Shown: positions 23,873 to 36,639 of the stretch, in pieces
Layout of the letters: every line of letters starts with the position of its first letter
How positions within the stretch are numbered: position 1 is the first letter of the stretch
The notes under the pieces: model-generated
The model's input: only the letters and a program-made list of their open reading frames with translations
What the model was told of the DNA's origin: nothing
Database searches by the model: none
Origin: Salvator merianae
Lineage: Eukaryota; Chordata; Lepidosauria; Squamata; Teiidae
Reading direction: 5' to 3'
Assembly (NCBI GenBank): GCA_003586115.2
Contig: QVOM02000073.1
Span: 32,418,468-32,482,467 of the forward strand
Length of the DNA: 64,000 bases
Translations under genes and position numbers: made by a program

Positions 23873-26800
23873 TCAGTTTATGAGTCTGTCATTGATGCTG
23901 CTGCAGCCCAGGCTACTAATGTAAGTCAATGAGGCTAAACTACATTACTGGCATTACTAAAAATAAAATTTCATCATTAAAAAAACCACTTTTTAAACAA
24001 GAAAGGTTGCATTTTGCCAACTATGCAGAAGCAAAACTCTTACTCAAAACTGTGTTATACAAGATATTGCTGCATTTACTTACAAACTCTAAGTAAAATT
24101 TATGTGAGAACCCAGTTATGTTTCCATAGCATAACAAGCAACATGAGGCAAAAAGTACCATAGACAGGATCCTCACAGGAAATGAGGAAGTGTCAAAACC
24201 ATAGCTCCTTCCCTCTTTTGCATTAACAGAATAGCACTATTCATAATGTGGAAGCTGCTGTCTGTATGTCTCTGCTCCCTGCCATCAGTCTCAAAGACCC
24301 ATCCTTGAACTTCAGCAGCAAGAGTGGTCTGAAGAGCACTGTTTAAACCCCTCTGCCACTGAAGCGTCATAACAGAGCTTATGGCAGTGTGGTGCGGGGA
24401 GAATGTGGCATCCGTGCAGATGGTGAACTCTTCCTCCGCAATGAATGATCCATGAGGGGGCAGTACTGTGAAGACACTGCGCCCTCACATTCAAAGTATC
24501 ACAAAGTCACTGTACAGATCCAGCCTCCGACTGCACGACTCAGACAGGTGAGATGTAGAAGAACTCTTTTTGCCCCCTGCAAATTCACTTTAATTGTAAG
24601 AAGAAATCCATACCAGCAAGTGCATGTTTAATAAAAACAAGTTCCTTTAGCTTGACCTTAGCCTTTTTTTTTTGACCTACCAATAAGTATGTTATTTTTG
24701 TTTCCTGATTTGTTTCCTCACAAGATGCTCACTCAACGTGTCCTCAAAGTTGATTTTTAAACTTCCTTGACATTAAAAGGCAGTGTGGAAACTAGATTTA
24801 AAGAATAACTGGAACAGGGGGTATGAGAACAAATGCCAGCTTCTTGTTAAAGAGCTTCCATGCAAAATATTCATAGTTTTCCTTTAATAGGTAGTTTAGA
24901 GGCTTTTTGAGATTATTATTATCTTTAAAAAAAAAAAAAAAAACAGCCTGCAAAGTAAATATATTTATGACCAGAATTCTTAAGGGTTTTTTGTGTGGCA
25001 TTTGTTATATTTCTTTAGAGGCCTACTGGACTGAACACACACACCAAATTCTGTGGAATGTCTGTTTAAATTATAGCATTTCCTTCAACGTAGGAGACTT
25101 CTTGAATACAGGAAAACTGAAATACTCATATTATAAAGCATTCTCAATGTGATAGTGGGAAAGGGCTTGGCCATTTTTGCAATGACAAAAATAAATAAAA
25201 TCTGAAAACATATTCTTAATCTTACCAATATAAATATAAATTTTATTTGCAAATATTCACCAAACACTTTAAAAAGTCAATTTGAACTTCTTGTTTTCTA
25301 CCAAAAATAGGTTCTATATCTCTTTAAGCTTTCATTGTTGCGAAGTTAAAAGAAGGAGTGTTGCAAAGGATTAGCATCATTTAATTAACTAATTAACTAC
25401 TGCCATATTTTTGACCTACCAAAATATAATAATGTTTACTTCATGAGGAGGAAGGGCATGTATGTTTGCATTATTATTGCAAATATTATAAATCTGTTTT
25501 ACGTATGGGTATAATGAGTCTATCACATGCAGCAACAAAAACTTTAAAAGTCAAATTTAGTCATATTTGTGTTCCAAGTTCAGTGAACTACTTCATACAA
25601 TCTTCTCTCAGACTGCAATCCAGGAGTACAGAAATCAGCTCTCCTGAAGTTAACAGGAATTATTAACAGTAGACATGACTAGGAGCCAACTATTACAAAA
25701 CAAATAAATTTACAATTTTGCTAAAAATAAAAACTATAATAAAGAAATTCCAAGTGTTATAAATGAGATTTATTTCAAGCTTGGGGCATTCAACAAGGGA
25801 ATCTTTCTTAAGGGCATGTAATTGTCAGCAAATATGACATTCTATGAAGCACTATACTGTTTCTTGTTTTCACTAATAATTGCTGCTAGAAATGTGTCTC
25901 TGAAGGAGGATTGTTTTCCAAAACACACCGGGCCTGAAATAAATCTTCTTTCCAACACCTGATTTTTTTGAATCATCTCCTCTCAGACTCTACACTTGCT
26001 AGAGGTGCTTTTTTGGTTGGGAGGGAGGAAGGAAGGGGAGAGAGAGAAGCAGGATTTGGTGGTTTCTGAAATACAAATCAGTGCAGAATCTTTCAAGTGT
26101 CCCCCTTCTGGGAACTAATCTTTCAGCTGGAAAGTTTGAAATTCACATGTATCGCCACTTCAGAGTATTAGGAAATACATTTCACTATGGAATTATGAAA
26201 ATCATAAAGGGCCTTCTCGCACTTAAAAAAAATCATCTGTTTAACAAGAAGTCAGGGAAACTGGCAAAAGTCTATTTCAGAAATACTATTAAATCAATGT
26301 GGTACTATTTTATGAAATAAGCTAAAGAGAAGAAGATATTTTACTGATAATATTGTGACCTAAACCCAGAAATATTTAAGATAAATGTAAACATAATTCA
26401 AGTTTTAAATAGTTTCCATAGGTACTATTACCACAAGACCTCAGAGAAAATCTGACCAGTTTCCAATAAAGATTGTTTCCAGAGAATTCCCCTCAGTGAA
26501 CTCATTAGGAAACGTTCCATTTAAAAACTTGTAGCGGAAACAAGAAACTGCTTTACTGAATAGTTTAATTAGGCTTTTCATTTTCTTTTGTGCATTTTAT
26601 TCAGTCTTGTGTTTTGCAGAGGTTTTAAACAAGGCTATTAGAAAAGGCCTAATAAGGAAAAATATAGCTTGTCTTCAGAAATATAAACATATCCCTAACA
26701 TAACTTGCCAATTAAAAACAAATTTCTATTATAAAAGTTACTTTAAACAAGTAGAAGTACTGTACTCTCAGAAACTACATATACTTCAATATTTTACAAT

Positions 26801-27889
26801 CAAGAACAGGCCAAATCTTTATGCTGGCCAGTCTTCCATTTGGACTCCAAGCATTGTAGCATTCTAAAATGCAATACAAAAATCCTGTGTGAATAGGATT
26901 CATTTATCGTTCCGTACATTCACATAAGCAGGATCTGCACTACGGCAGTTCCTGTCAGAGGAAGCATTATGACAGAAGCACATAGCAAAACCAGGCAAGC
27001 ATACTGTTCACATGCACAGTATCACTTCCAACCACGCAGACATCGCAACCAGGGAACATTCATTCCCCAGCTGCAATTATTCTAACTAGCACTGTTTTTT
27101 CAAATACAAAAATGACCCCAGAAATCAGCCATTTTCTGTGTTTGAAGAAATAGTGTATTTTGATTGCACCCGTGGCATCATTAGGGTGCTGTGTGGATCT
27201 TGTTCACACAGCAATCCCAAACATATTGCAAGACAGTTCCCGAGCACTCAGAGAATCAAGACATCAGACTATAACCAGTTCACATCCATGATCAGTTTAT
27301 TAGCTCCCTTGCTATTTTGTTCCAATATATTTTAATAATATTTATATAACAATAACACTAACATCAAAAACCTTCCACAGAGATATTAAAAAGAGAATTC
27401 TTATTTTTTTTTAGCCAAATCCTACATTTAGGAGGATACCAGATTAAACAGTCAGGTTTGTTTCGATTGTTTTTTAAAATGTTGGCCGTGGTGTTATTTG
27501 AAACTAGGTTTTTATGTTTTGTTAATTTTTGTTTATTCTAATCTGCTTTTACTTGTTTTCTATGTTGCTAGTTCATCTTGGGATGATTCAGTGAAAGCCA
27601 AGTTTTAATTTCAAAAGAATAAAATACAATTGAGCTATGTAAAATAATACCTGTCTTGATAAATCATAGTTTCTACTAACTGATGTGAAGGAAATGTTGT
27701 TCCCTCATGTAACAGTTTTCTGCATCATGGTTTGCTCTTATAGACTTGTAAAGCAGAATTTCCCTTTTTATTACATGAGTGCTTTAGTTTAATAACATAT
27801 TGAAAACTTAGAATAACTCAATTTGGCCTCCATGGCATCACTGACTTGCACTGTAAACTAAACCTCTCACCTGTGGAGACACTTAAACT
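23873..27889. other. Unassigned sequence
   Basis: No gene recognised in 4 kb. It has an A run of about 18 at about 24,928-24,945. A weak L2-tail-like patch (gttttatgtt...aataaaata) is near 27,510-27,630. All frames are under 90 codons and lack domains. Confidence 0.4.
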
Positions 27890-28112
27890 GTGTTCAGACA
27901 TAACAAAAGGGGCAGCTTGGAGATGCCTCAGAGACCGTAGTGTGTGGCCCTTGTGTCCCCAACCTTTCTCCAATCCACCTTTTCTAACACAGAATGCTTA
28001 TGAGAGAGGGGAGGGGCAGACTGGTGTATGAACAATTCCACCTCAGAGCCTTCCCTAAGCTATCTCTGAGTTGCTTCAAATATATATATGGCTGTGTGTG
28101 ATTACAGCTTAA
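27890..28112 (+). mobile_element. MITE-like family B copy, best ends
   Basis: The left end reads AACTGTGTTCAGACATAAC and the reverse complement of the right end reads AAGCTGTAATCACACAC. These pair as an imperfect inverted repeat. The interior carries 'agagaccgtagtgtgtggc', 'ctccaatccaccttttctaa' and 'aagctatctctgagttgc'. It is non-coding and about 220 bp long. Confidence 0.6.
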
Positions 28113-28894
28113 TTACATTGTAGATGTGGCATCACTGATGTACAGAGATGGGGTGGGCCTCTTTGTCTACTTCTTAGTTTTACAAAGGCAATAGTACTTG
28201 CATAACAGATTTTTACTATGTGGCTATTTGTACAACTGCATTATATTTGGTATATGAAGGACAAGTGTATATAGTGGTATTATTACTATTACTGTTACTG
28301 TTGCTATTACTACTATTCATTATATTGTTACCATATCTGTATGATTAATTAACTATATTTAGTTGAGTGACAATCCTAAAAGTCAGAAAAATGCACAGAG
28401 TTATTGAATGACACTTCATCACTCATCATTCACATATATTGTATGCAGCTTGTATGATGGGGGAGAGCGAAGGAACAGCCTTTAATTGCACTTAACTGCA
28501 CTTTGATCTGCAACATATCATGGCACAGTTCAGTGTAATCAGAGGCAAGGTGTCAATTACTATCTGATCCTTCAGCAATATAAAAAACAGCACAGTCAGC
28601 AATCTAAAAAATAATTACCACTTACTCCACTAGTGGTACCTGTTCCCATTTCAGCTGGTGAAAGAGAGGAAGTGACAACTAACCACAGACTGAACTAAAG
28701 AGATCCAGAATACAAGACTGGAGTCTTCTGCATATCCACACAAACACGCACCTCACTGAACACATCTGAATAAAAAATATAGGTTTCCTCCGTGCTATAC
28801 ATTCATTGCTTTTAGCAAGGAGGAAGGAGAGCTGGAGTGTGTTGCCAATGTTCAGGCCTCTGAACAGTGTGTAGGACACTGACCAGTTGGCTCT
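28113..28894. other. Unassigned sequence
   Basis: Nothing coding seen. An impure TAT/TAC-rich simple repeat lies near 28,275-28,330. Confidence 0.4.
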
Positions 28895-29170
28895 TAGAAT
28901 GTAAGGAGACCCCTGCTGGATCAGAAAACAGCCCTTCTAGCCCTGCATCCTGTCTCACACAGTGGCCCACCAATTGCTTCTGGACATTCTCAAGCAGAAG
29001 ACAAAGGCAAAACCTTCACCTGCTCTCAACTCCCTGCAGATGGCCTTTAGAGGCATCATGTCTGTCTCTCTGCCCTGGAGCCAGCACCTACCCATTCATT
29101 CTAGTAGCCATTGATATACCTGACCTCCTTTTCTGTGCCAACCACTCCTGTAGTCAATGCTGCCTTGTAC
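28895..29170 (-). mobile_element. CR1/L3-like LINE 3' fragment (antisense)
   Basis: Plus-strand words in order are 'cccctgctggatcag', 'cctgtctcacacagtggcc', 'accaattgcttctgg', 'tctagtagccattgatatac' and 'cctgacctcc'. They match the copy at 42,229-42,550 over almost the whole length. The 160-codon plus-strand frame across it (28,867-29,349) is an accidental open frame through an antisense LINE, not a gene. Confidence 0.6.
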
Positions 29171-31369
29171 CCAAAGTGTATGGATTGAGTAATGAATGTC
29201 ACTATATGTGTCTTGTTAAAAAAGAAAGTCCTCAGAAGTCACAATTTGTAAAAAAGAAAATTCATAAATATATTAGCCATAGAGGTGGGGAAGAGCATCC
29301 TTTCTACACTAACCCACTTCTTACTTATCTCTATCATGCTAGTGCTTGAATACAAGATTGAAGTTCTTCTCAAATTATTATTATTATTTAAATGTATTTA
29401 ATCCAGCATTAGCCTTGTTTTGCATGCTGTATCAAATAATCTTCAAAGAAAAAATGTAGAACTGTGCATGAAATAATTACCAGCTTTAAAGGTTAACAAG
29501 AGCAATCTGCTTTCTAATTAACTTGTTTGCTTGAAGACCTTCCTGCTGTTTTCCCTTCAGCCAAAAGTATCTCTTGTAATATTTGGACACTTACAGCAAA
29601 TAGCAGAGCAACAACTTACAAATAGCCAGCAGGTGGCTCCATATTACACATCCCGATTTCAACAAAGGCAAGAAGATTCCCTGTGTCCACCCTTATTAAC
29701 ATCAAATTAATTATTTAGCAAATATGTTAGTAATCTTTTTAGTAAGAAGTTATAAACCAAGATAGCTGCGTAGGCTAGAGTGGAAGAGCCACTACTTTTC
29801 TCCAATTGCTCTCAGCTTCACATATTGTCAGTATTCATTATAAAAGCTGTTTTAGTGGGGGGAATGTTATTTTTTTAATTTCCAAGTAAGGTACACTTAG
29901 AGATGATGCATGGCTCATAGAAATCTTGCACTGGAGGAAGAAGAGGAGCTGATTTTCACTGATCCTGCTTTCCCTCTTGCAGGCAACGCACACTTTTTTT
30001 ATCTGCCTCAGAAGATTTTGACTGGAAGAGTGCAGGAGGTGGCACAAAAGACTGCAAGGAGACGATGTATTTCACAAAGGCTGCATCTACTGTATATAGC
30101 CCTAAAAGGTTTCTGCAAAGTGTCTGTGGGACTCAGGAATATTGCCATAGCCACTATGCTTGCAGCCCTCTCCAAGGGGGCAGAAAGACCCTCAGAAGCA
30201 TCCTTGATGGGCAAGCTTAAATTGTGTATAATTGTTTGGTGTAAATAATTTAATAATAAAAATGAATTTCAAAAACCACTCCAAGGATGTTTGCCATACT
30301 CTTGTACCGCAAATATTGCCATGTGGCAAGGTAGAGATGGTAGTGCCCAATTTTCTGTCCCTCTTGCTCTTACCTGACCAGCATTTTAATTTTACTGGCT
30401 GGAAACTTTGAAGCTCAGTGTCAGCACCATGTCCACAGTGCTGCCATCTTTGTCACTTTCCTGAACTCAGTCATCATTGCTGCCTTTCCTGGTGTTTTGA
30501 CTAGCCTCTGCTATGTGATGATAGTACTGATGGGAACAAGTAGTTGTTTGGGGAAGTGTAGACTGGATCATGGTGAGCTCATTAGGGGTGTAGGAATGTA
30601 TTGGTATTCTCACCTATTTGTTGGGTACCACTGCTATGCAGTTTTCTTGCTAGAGATAAAGAAGTGGTTTGTCATTGCCTTCTTCCAGGGAGAGGTTGGG
30701 GATTGAACCAGCAACCCTCTGCTTTTCAGGCAGTTTGCTCTACCACTCCCTATGCTCACCTACCATCCTTGTAATCTGTTATCACAATAACGTTTGAGAA
30801 CATGCTTTCTTAAATTTTGAAATCTCTGACAGCAGGAAGTGAGAGATGTGAGGACAACCATGAACTCCAGCCTGGCAGGCATTTTTTCACTACTGTGTGC
30901 AGGGAGTGAAAAATGTGTTTTTCCTGCCTTTTTCTACAGGCAGTATGAACTAGATCTCATTTTCTCTCCCAATCCTTTAACCACTTCCATTTTTAGAAGG
31001 TAACTTCTGCATACAACACAGTCTTTAATGAAACAACCATTTGGATTACCTTGTGACTCTTTACTAGAAATGACAGAAATGGTCTTATCAACTGAAGTCC
31101 AACTTTAGCACACCAGACTAACTCAATAGACTATGTTACCACTTTGAAAAGTGCTACATACAATTCTTGGCGGCACTTTCATTACAGTACTGTGGGGATC
31201 CTACGTGAAAGATCTTGCATTTGAAAAGCCAAATAACAAACTGTTTCTACATTAGTACACAAAATACCATGCCTCTTTTCTAATAACTAAGGCCAGATTG
31301 TGGGTGATTCTGGTAAAGGGATGTATAAATATACCTTATGCAAATGACACAGGTAATAAAGATTTTATT
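29171..31369. other. Unassigned sequence
   Basis: No exon recognised. A 112-codon plus-strand frame at 29,910-30,248 has an acidic start and no known domain. A short 'ATT' repeat is at about 29,376-29,388. A 'gggattgaaccagcaaccc' phrase near 30,700 recalls a tRNA-type box B antisense word found in SINEs, but the rest does not support a SINE call. Confidence 0.35.
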
Positions 31370-32020
31370 AAGGACACCAGCATCCCATCAGCAAGAAAAT
31401 AGAACTCAAGGCACCTTACAAATAAATAATACAGTTTAAATTTAATTAAGGCACATTACAAATAAGTAACACTGTTTAAAATTAATTAGCTGTAAAGTTA
31501 ATATCATAAAAACCTTGCCAGCAACAGAAAGCAAAGTATTAAGGACATTAATAGCTTTAATAATAATTAAAAAAGCTAAAATGCTTTATATTTTATTCAC
31601 TTACTTAAAAATAATTTCTATTATGTAATATTATTATGTAATAATATCGTGGACATATATTTTAAAACGAAACAGAATGATAAAACGATAACAAACCTTA
31701 CAGCAGCAAAAACATCTAGAAGGGTTTAAGGGCTTGCTGAAAAATGAGTTTCAACAGCTGTACTATCCAATATGCCATGAAGGAATCAAACAAAATCTCC
31801 CAAAGCAGGTACTTTCAATGGAGTTATGCAGTTGTCTTAGCAGCCCATTTAAAAATAAGCAAGAAGGAAGAGGGTCATGTGAGGAAGCATATTTCTGCTA
31901 TGGCATTCCTCTTCAGGAAAGAGGTTCTTTCTTTCAACCTCACCAGCCACATTTTAATTGGAGAAGGGGCAAGGACCTCAGAATCTAAGTGTGTAATTAT
32001 TTTTTAATAAAATGAATTGA
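31370..32020. repeat. Old LINE-derived repeat with a 40-bp tandem duplication
   Basis: The words 'gaactcaaggcaccttacaa' and 'aataataattaaaaaagc', and a block starting 'gggcttgctgaaaaatgag', fit the common reptile LINE-derived interspersed repeat ('ctcaaggcggcttacaa ... aaaagtttt'). At 31,408-31,488 two 40-bp units beginning 'aaggcacNttacaaataa' lie in tandem with a few mismatches. The two overlapping plus-strand frames of 84-87 codons lack domains. Confidence 0.4.
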
Positions 32021-33139
32021 ATGAGGATGTTAGAAAACCAGCAGACGCTATCTCAGCATGATCCCAATACCACACAGACATGTCAGTTTTGTCTGTTTTC
32101 TGTCAACAAACCCCATTCACACTTGGTCATATACACTACCAAATAGAATATTTTGTTCAAGTCCCAATCTCCATGTAGACATTCAACAATATGGGAATTC
32201 ATGCAAAGCATATTTTTTCAGCAGCAATTTTAGATAAGTGGGAACTATGATTAGAGCATCCTGTACACAAGCAGCCCTTAATAATATGAAAACCAGGCAG
32301 CTTCTGAGCAAACACAGTGCAATCCATACAGATAAAAAGTATCTAACGATGCAACTTTCTTATATTGTCTGAAAAAAATCCAAAGTATAAATGGGGCCTA
32401 CACTCTCTGGATGGGCAAGAGAAGAAGTCTGCATTTGGTGCCAGTGCAGTTCTGGGCAATTTTCTTGGCTGTATGCAAGGATTGTGCTATTGAAAACGGG
32501 GTCCCCCTTCAACCACTACAATGCTGATTTGTCTGGAAACCAGGATGTCAATGGGGGTTCCTATAATGGTGACAATGGTAACCATGTAAGATATTATTAT
32601 CCTTCTTGTTGGTACAGAGATCTCCAAAGAAGCCATGTGCCTTGATGTGGAGGTGCATCACAACCTGAAAAATCATCTTCAAGAGAAATATGGGAAAGAT
32701 GCCACTAATAAGGAAGATGAAGGTGGAAAACAAGAAGCACTGAAACTGGAAAAAACTACATAAGCAACTCATTTTCTTTAATAACTGCCATGTGCTAAAT
32801 TTGGACATAGACTATTTTGTCAAATGCACTAACATAATAAGAAAGAGTGATAAGGGAGGTAGGAGTCAAAATATATTTATTGAGAAAAGTAATTCTTTTA
32901 TTGGATATTGGCACAAGCATGCCACAGAAATGCTAGCCTTTCTGCAGACCTGGCACAAGCCCAGAGATGTTTCACACAAAAGGGTATGCAAAGAGTGCAG
33001 AGCAGGAATTAGGCACTTCAGGCTCTGGGCAACTGGAGGTCACTCAAAACTGCTGATTTAGATGTGGTCAGTGACTATGATAAAGAAATGTGCAAAGTTC
33101 AGTTTGTGTTAGAATGTTCCCTGAACAATTTGAAGATGT
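32021..33139. other. Unassigned sequence
   Basis: No gene recognised. An 84-codon plus-strand frame at 32,391-32,645 shows a low-complexity NGGSYNGDNGN stretch, but no start context, splice logic or domain that I can support. Confidence 0.35.
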
Positions 33140-33400
33140 TTGATTTGAAGTGAACCAACTCCTGATGTGATTCAAACTGAACCAGGGACCCATTGGTGTT
33201 CACTGTATTTTTGCCCTTTAAGAAGGCATAAAAAAAAAAAAAGAAAGAAAGAAAAATGGGGGGGATTCAAGCAGGTTCCAAGTTTGGTTTGAACCTGTTC
33301 AAAAAGACTCAAATGAAACCAAACCACTTAAAGTTTGGTTCCATTCAAACATCCCCCCCAAAAAAAAGTTCATGCACATCTGTTCTTTGATTTGATTCAA
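33140..33400. repeat. Possible MITE-like repeat rich in 'gaacc/ggttc' words
   Basis: The segment contains 'gtttggtttgaacctgttc' and the near-inverted 'gaaaccaaaccac' and 'ggttccattcaaac', and ends 'gttcatgcacatctg'. The inverted start 'cagatgtgcatgaac' resembles 'gatgtgtacaagcc' at 11,394. An A-rich tract and a GGGGGG run interrupt it. Evidence for a family is thin. Confidence 0.3.
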
Positions 33401-33759
33401 TCTCACTTCATTTTGAAAGTGGATTTTCAATGACATAACCCAACATTTTTTGTTAAACCAACCTATTATCATTGGATCTGGTTATTGTTATTGCTTTATA
33501 TTGCATTATTTAGAATATTTAATGAGAAAGGAGCACTTTAAAAAAAGAAAAGAAAAAGCATCACGTAACAAAGAAATCCTAATAGTTCTGCTACTCTGTC
33601 CTGAAGAAAATAAATACGATCAGTTAGAGCCAAAATAGCCCTACAGGGTTGGAACTGGGACATTGGTGACTTCATGGTAGCAATCTTTTTTCCCTGTGGC
33701 AGCACATCTGCATTTTCTTTTCAGTTTATAATAAATGCACAGAATAAACCATTTCAATA
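33401..33759. other. Unassigned sequence
   Basis: Nothing recognised apart from short A-rich stretches. Confidence 0.35.
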
Positions 33760-34480
33760 ATTCATAAAGTGAGGTGGTTACAGCTTGGTTGTCAACAATT
33801 GATCAAGTCTAACAATATATAATGATACAAAGAAGTATGGGAAATATCTTAAATACATATTCATAGCAAAGTTTTAAGCATATCAATAAAATTTCTGCTA
33901 TTATGTCCATATATCCGCTGAGACCTTCATAAGAAGTGATTACCAAATCAGGTAGTGAACAAATTCTGAGGACTGTGCTTGCATTTGATAATATTGATAT
34001 GAAATATAATTGTTTTCATTATTAGCCAGAGGCAAGAGTTCCATTTCTGAATAGTTAGTTGTGTGTCCTTCCAGCCTTGAGCTATTACTTGTCTGCCAGC
34101 CATTAACAAAAAGACTAGCAGAATCTTGGTGGTATTAGGAATAGAGTTTTCTTGCAAAAGCTGCAGCAAAGTTTGGGTGAAAATGATATTTTTGATTATA
34201 TTAATGCCTTGCATTTTTTATTTTTTAATTACTAAGCTCCAAGAGGAGTTTTCGATGATTTCACTGTCTCACCTTTATGCTTCTTACAGTGCCAACATTT
34301 TGGGGCCAAGGTTTTAGAAATAGAGGCAATTTGTTCTGGTGTGCAATACCATTTATGTAGCACTTTCAAGTTTGTTTCTTTGATACTGGGCGCAGAAGGG
34401 CATGATGCATGACTAATAATGTGATTCCTCTTTTTATCTGTAAATAACTTTTGGAGATCCATGGAATTATTTGTTTTTTC
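33760..34480 (-). mobile_element. L1-like LINE ORF2 3' fragment, minus strand
   Basis: The minus strand encodes the C-terminal region of an L1-type ORF2 in two broken pieces, followed by a non-coding tail toward 33,760. The coding evidence is given in the pseudogene entry. No poly(A) tail is obvious at the 33,760 end. The 5' limit is uncertain. Sequence from 34,480 to 34,770 may be more of the same element, but I could not read a motif there. Confidence 0.55.
33948..34462 (-). pseudogene. L1-type ORF2 C-terminal remnant
   Basis: One frame (34,232-34,462) reads 'NLKVLHKWYCTPEQIASISK' then 'LAPKCWHCKKHKGE'. It matches the L1 ORF2 pattern 'K..RWYLTP..L......S..CW.C....G' near the cysteine-rich C-terminal segment. 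The next frame (33,948-34,214) reads 'LLMAGRQVIAQGWKD...LTIQKW', matching the later 'L.AAR..IA..WK....PT...W' pattern. The pieces are in different frames and end with stops. It is a dead fragment. Confidence 0.6.
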
Positions 34481-34957
34481 CTGGAGAGTGCTGTAGATTC
34501 AGGATAGAAACCTTTGAGTTCCAGTACCAACCTCTAAGTGTTCCAGCTTCATAGAAACAGAGCAAAGCAGAGAAATTCTGGGCAAACAGCCTGTAAGTAT
34601 ATGTGCATGGTCCAAAAGAACCAGACAATTTTTTAGGAATACTATTTTCTCAGTGAAATTAAATATGTAAATATATATTACAAAGTAGTTCCAATTTATA
34701 CCCTGTTCTTCAACATCCATTACCACTTTGTTATGTGAAGCATGTACCAGAACGAGATTTGGCCTCACAGCAATTTCTCCCTCATTCAGTTGATAAGTGA
34801 GCCATATCCCAAGTGACTTATCACATCATTATTAGTAGAAGTTGTTTGTGTTTTATATCATAACATGAACAAAGAAAAACTCTTTAGAACATGTTGAGAA
34901 CATATTTACTCCGAATCTAAGCCCACCTGTAATCAGTGTCCCTTAACTCTTGCATGT

Positions 34958-35284
34958 TCAGGAGACCAGTCTCAGATTAAGGCAGTATCTATATGACTTC
35001 CCACATCTGCTGAGGCCTTCCAGTAGCAAAAGGAACACTGATGTGTTTAATGTAAAGTCACATTTGAAAGGGGTTGGAGCAGCTTGGAGGTTTGAAGCAA
35101 GAGCCAATTCCACCTTCTTGTCACATAGGGGCTCTGCGTCTAGATTCAGTCTTAGTTTTCTGTCATATCCAGTATGGCTAATTATAAGACCTAGGACCCT
35201 TTCATGTGTGCCAAGCTCTTTCAGTTTTGCCATCCTAGTTTGAATATGATAATCTTTATTCAGCTCCACAAACACATTCAGCAA
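34958..35284 (-). other. Unassigned 108-codon open frame with protein-like composition
   Basis: The minus-strand frame starts with Met (MLNVFVELNKDYHIQTRMAK) and has a hydrophobic Leu-rich patch (SVFLLLLEGLSRC) near residues 81-93. Composition and codon pattern look more protein-like than most frames in this window. I do not recognise a family. It lies 5' of the minus-strand L1 ORF2 fragment but does not match L1 motifs I know. It could be a piece of a different repeat, a retrocopy, an exon or chance. Confidence 0.2.
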
Positions 35285-36339
35285 TTGCTCTATTTACTTC
35301 ATGTTGCTCCACAAAATAACTTTCACAAAACGATCTGTTTCATAACAGCAAATAAAACTGAAATGTGTATGGCTAAAGAACGAACCAGCACTGTGAATTG
35401 TATTACACATCTACATAGAACTTAAACAGAACCAGTGCATCTTTTAAAATATATCAATAAATAAATAAATGACTGTTACTCTGCTCAAGCAGATACTAAT
35501 TTTGAAAACTCTGCTACTGAAATCTACACCCTTCTTCTATAACGAGTGCCTTTAGCGGGTGCGCTTCTGGCAACTGTTAAAGAGAAGATGACTTTAATGA
35601 AGCCTAAGTGATGTTTGTGCTCATTCAGTTTTATTTAATGTATTGGCACCTATCCACTTACCACAAACACTTAAAACAGGCAACTAAGGATAGCTGAAAA
35701 TGATGTGGATAGGCTATAAAGACTTTGTAGTCATAAACATCTTAATGGTCTAGTGTGGGGGGAGGGAAGGTTCACTCCCACTTTCTCAGAATATGTAACA
35801 TTTCTGTTTTCAGTTTTAGACTCTAGTAGTTGTGCAGGCTCCCAAGAGATTTTAATCTAGCACTCTCTTTCCTGTTTTAATTTTTTTTAGTAATCTAACT
35901 GCTGTGCGAAATTCATTGCTGCTCATCACATATAAAATGATCCCAAGGAGGTGTCTATTAATTCAAAAGAATAGGTTCATCAGACACATTCATTGTATAC
36001 ATAAATATTACCTTCAGATGTTGCTTACCTATTCCATTATTTTTAGATATTCTGGAACAAAGCACTCCCAGAATTATTTCAGACTTTGTCCAGACATTAT
36101 ATCAATATTCCACATTTTAGCATGTCACACATTGATAAAATATCTTAAACCCAGGATATCAGATCTATATTCCAGGACTGTATCAGGAGCATAGAAATCA
36201 TGCCTGGCAATAAAATACTATTTCGCCCCTGTCTGGATGCAGCCTTAGACTTCTGGTGCAGCCACATTACTGTACCCATGCCTTTAATTACACTGAACAG
36301 TCCACCCTTTCCTCCTGAGCACTGTCATTTCATTTCATA
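35285..36339. other. Unassigned sequence
   Basis: No gene recognised. Short frames only. An AATAAATAAATA-type tract is at about 35,455-35,470. Confidence 0.4.
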
Positions 36340-36455
36340 TCAAATTTAATTTATTTTTTTGCTTTAACTTTGTTTTTAACCTGCTGTGTATTAACCCACT
36401 CTGGGAGTCTGTGGTATAGGGTGGGATAAAAATCTAAATAAATAAATAAAAGAGG
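36340..36455 (+). mobile_element. L2-like LINE 3' tail
   Basis: The words 'tttttaacctgctgtgtatt' and 'aacccactctgggagtctg', followed by 'ggtgggataaaaatctaaat' and AAAT repeats, match the sense 3' terminus of the L2-like family seen antisense at 13,660. It is non-coding. Confidence 0.5.
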
Positions 36456-36639
36456 AAGGCTGTCTCTAGATAGGTCGATAAGACTAGGGATCACTGCAGT
36501 GCCAAGATAACTGAAACTTATAAAATTACTATTCTGGTGCTGGGGGAATGCATATTGCAAGCACCCCACTAATGATGGGGGAAAAAAAACAACAATCCAG
36601 GGATCCACTTGGGTCTTCACTGGGCTTCATTTTCAGACA

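Noticed and set aside
28867..29349. 160-codon plus-strand open frame, the longest outside the LINE sequences
   Set aside because: It runs through an antisense CR1/L3 fragment (28,895-29,170). The words match the repeat copy at 42,229, so the open frame is accidental.
29910..30248. 112-codon frame with an acidic stretch (LALEEEEELI)
   Set aside because: No homology that I can recognise. The acidic run comes from a GAGGAAGAAGAGGAG stretch. Insufficient support for a gene.
30600..30770. Possible tRNA-derived SINE, because of the phrase 'gggattgaaccagcaaccc'
   Set aside because: No matching box A at the right spacing, no A-rich or LINE-type tail, and no second copy in the window.
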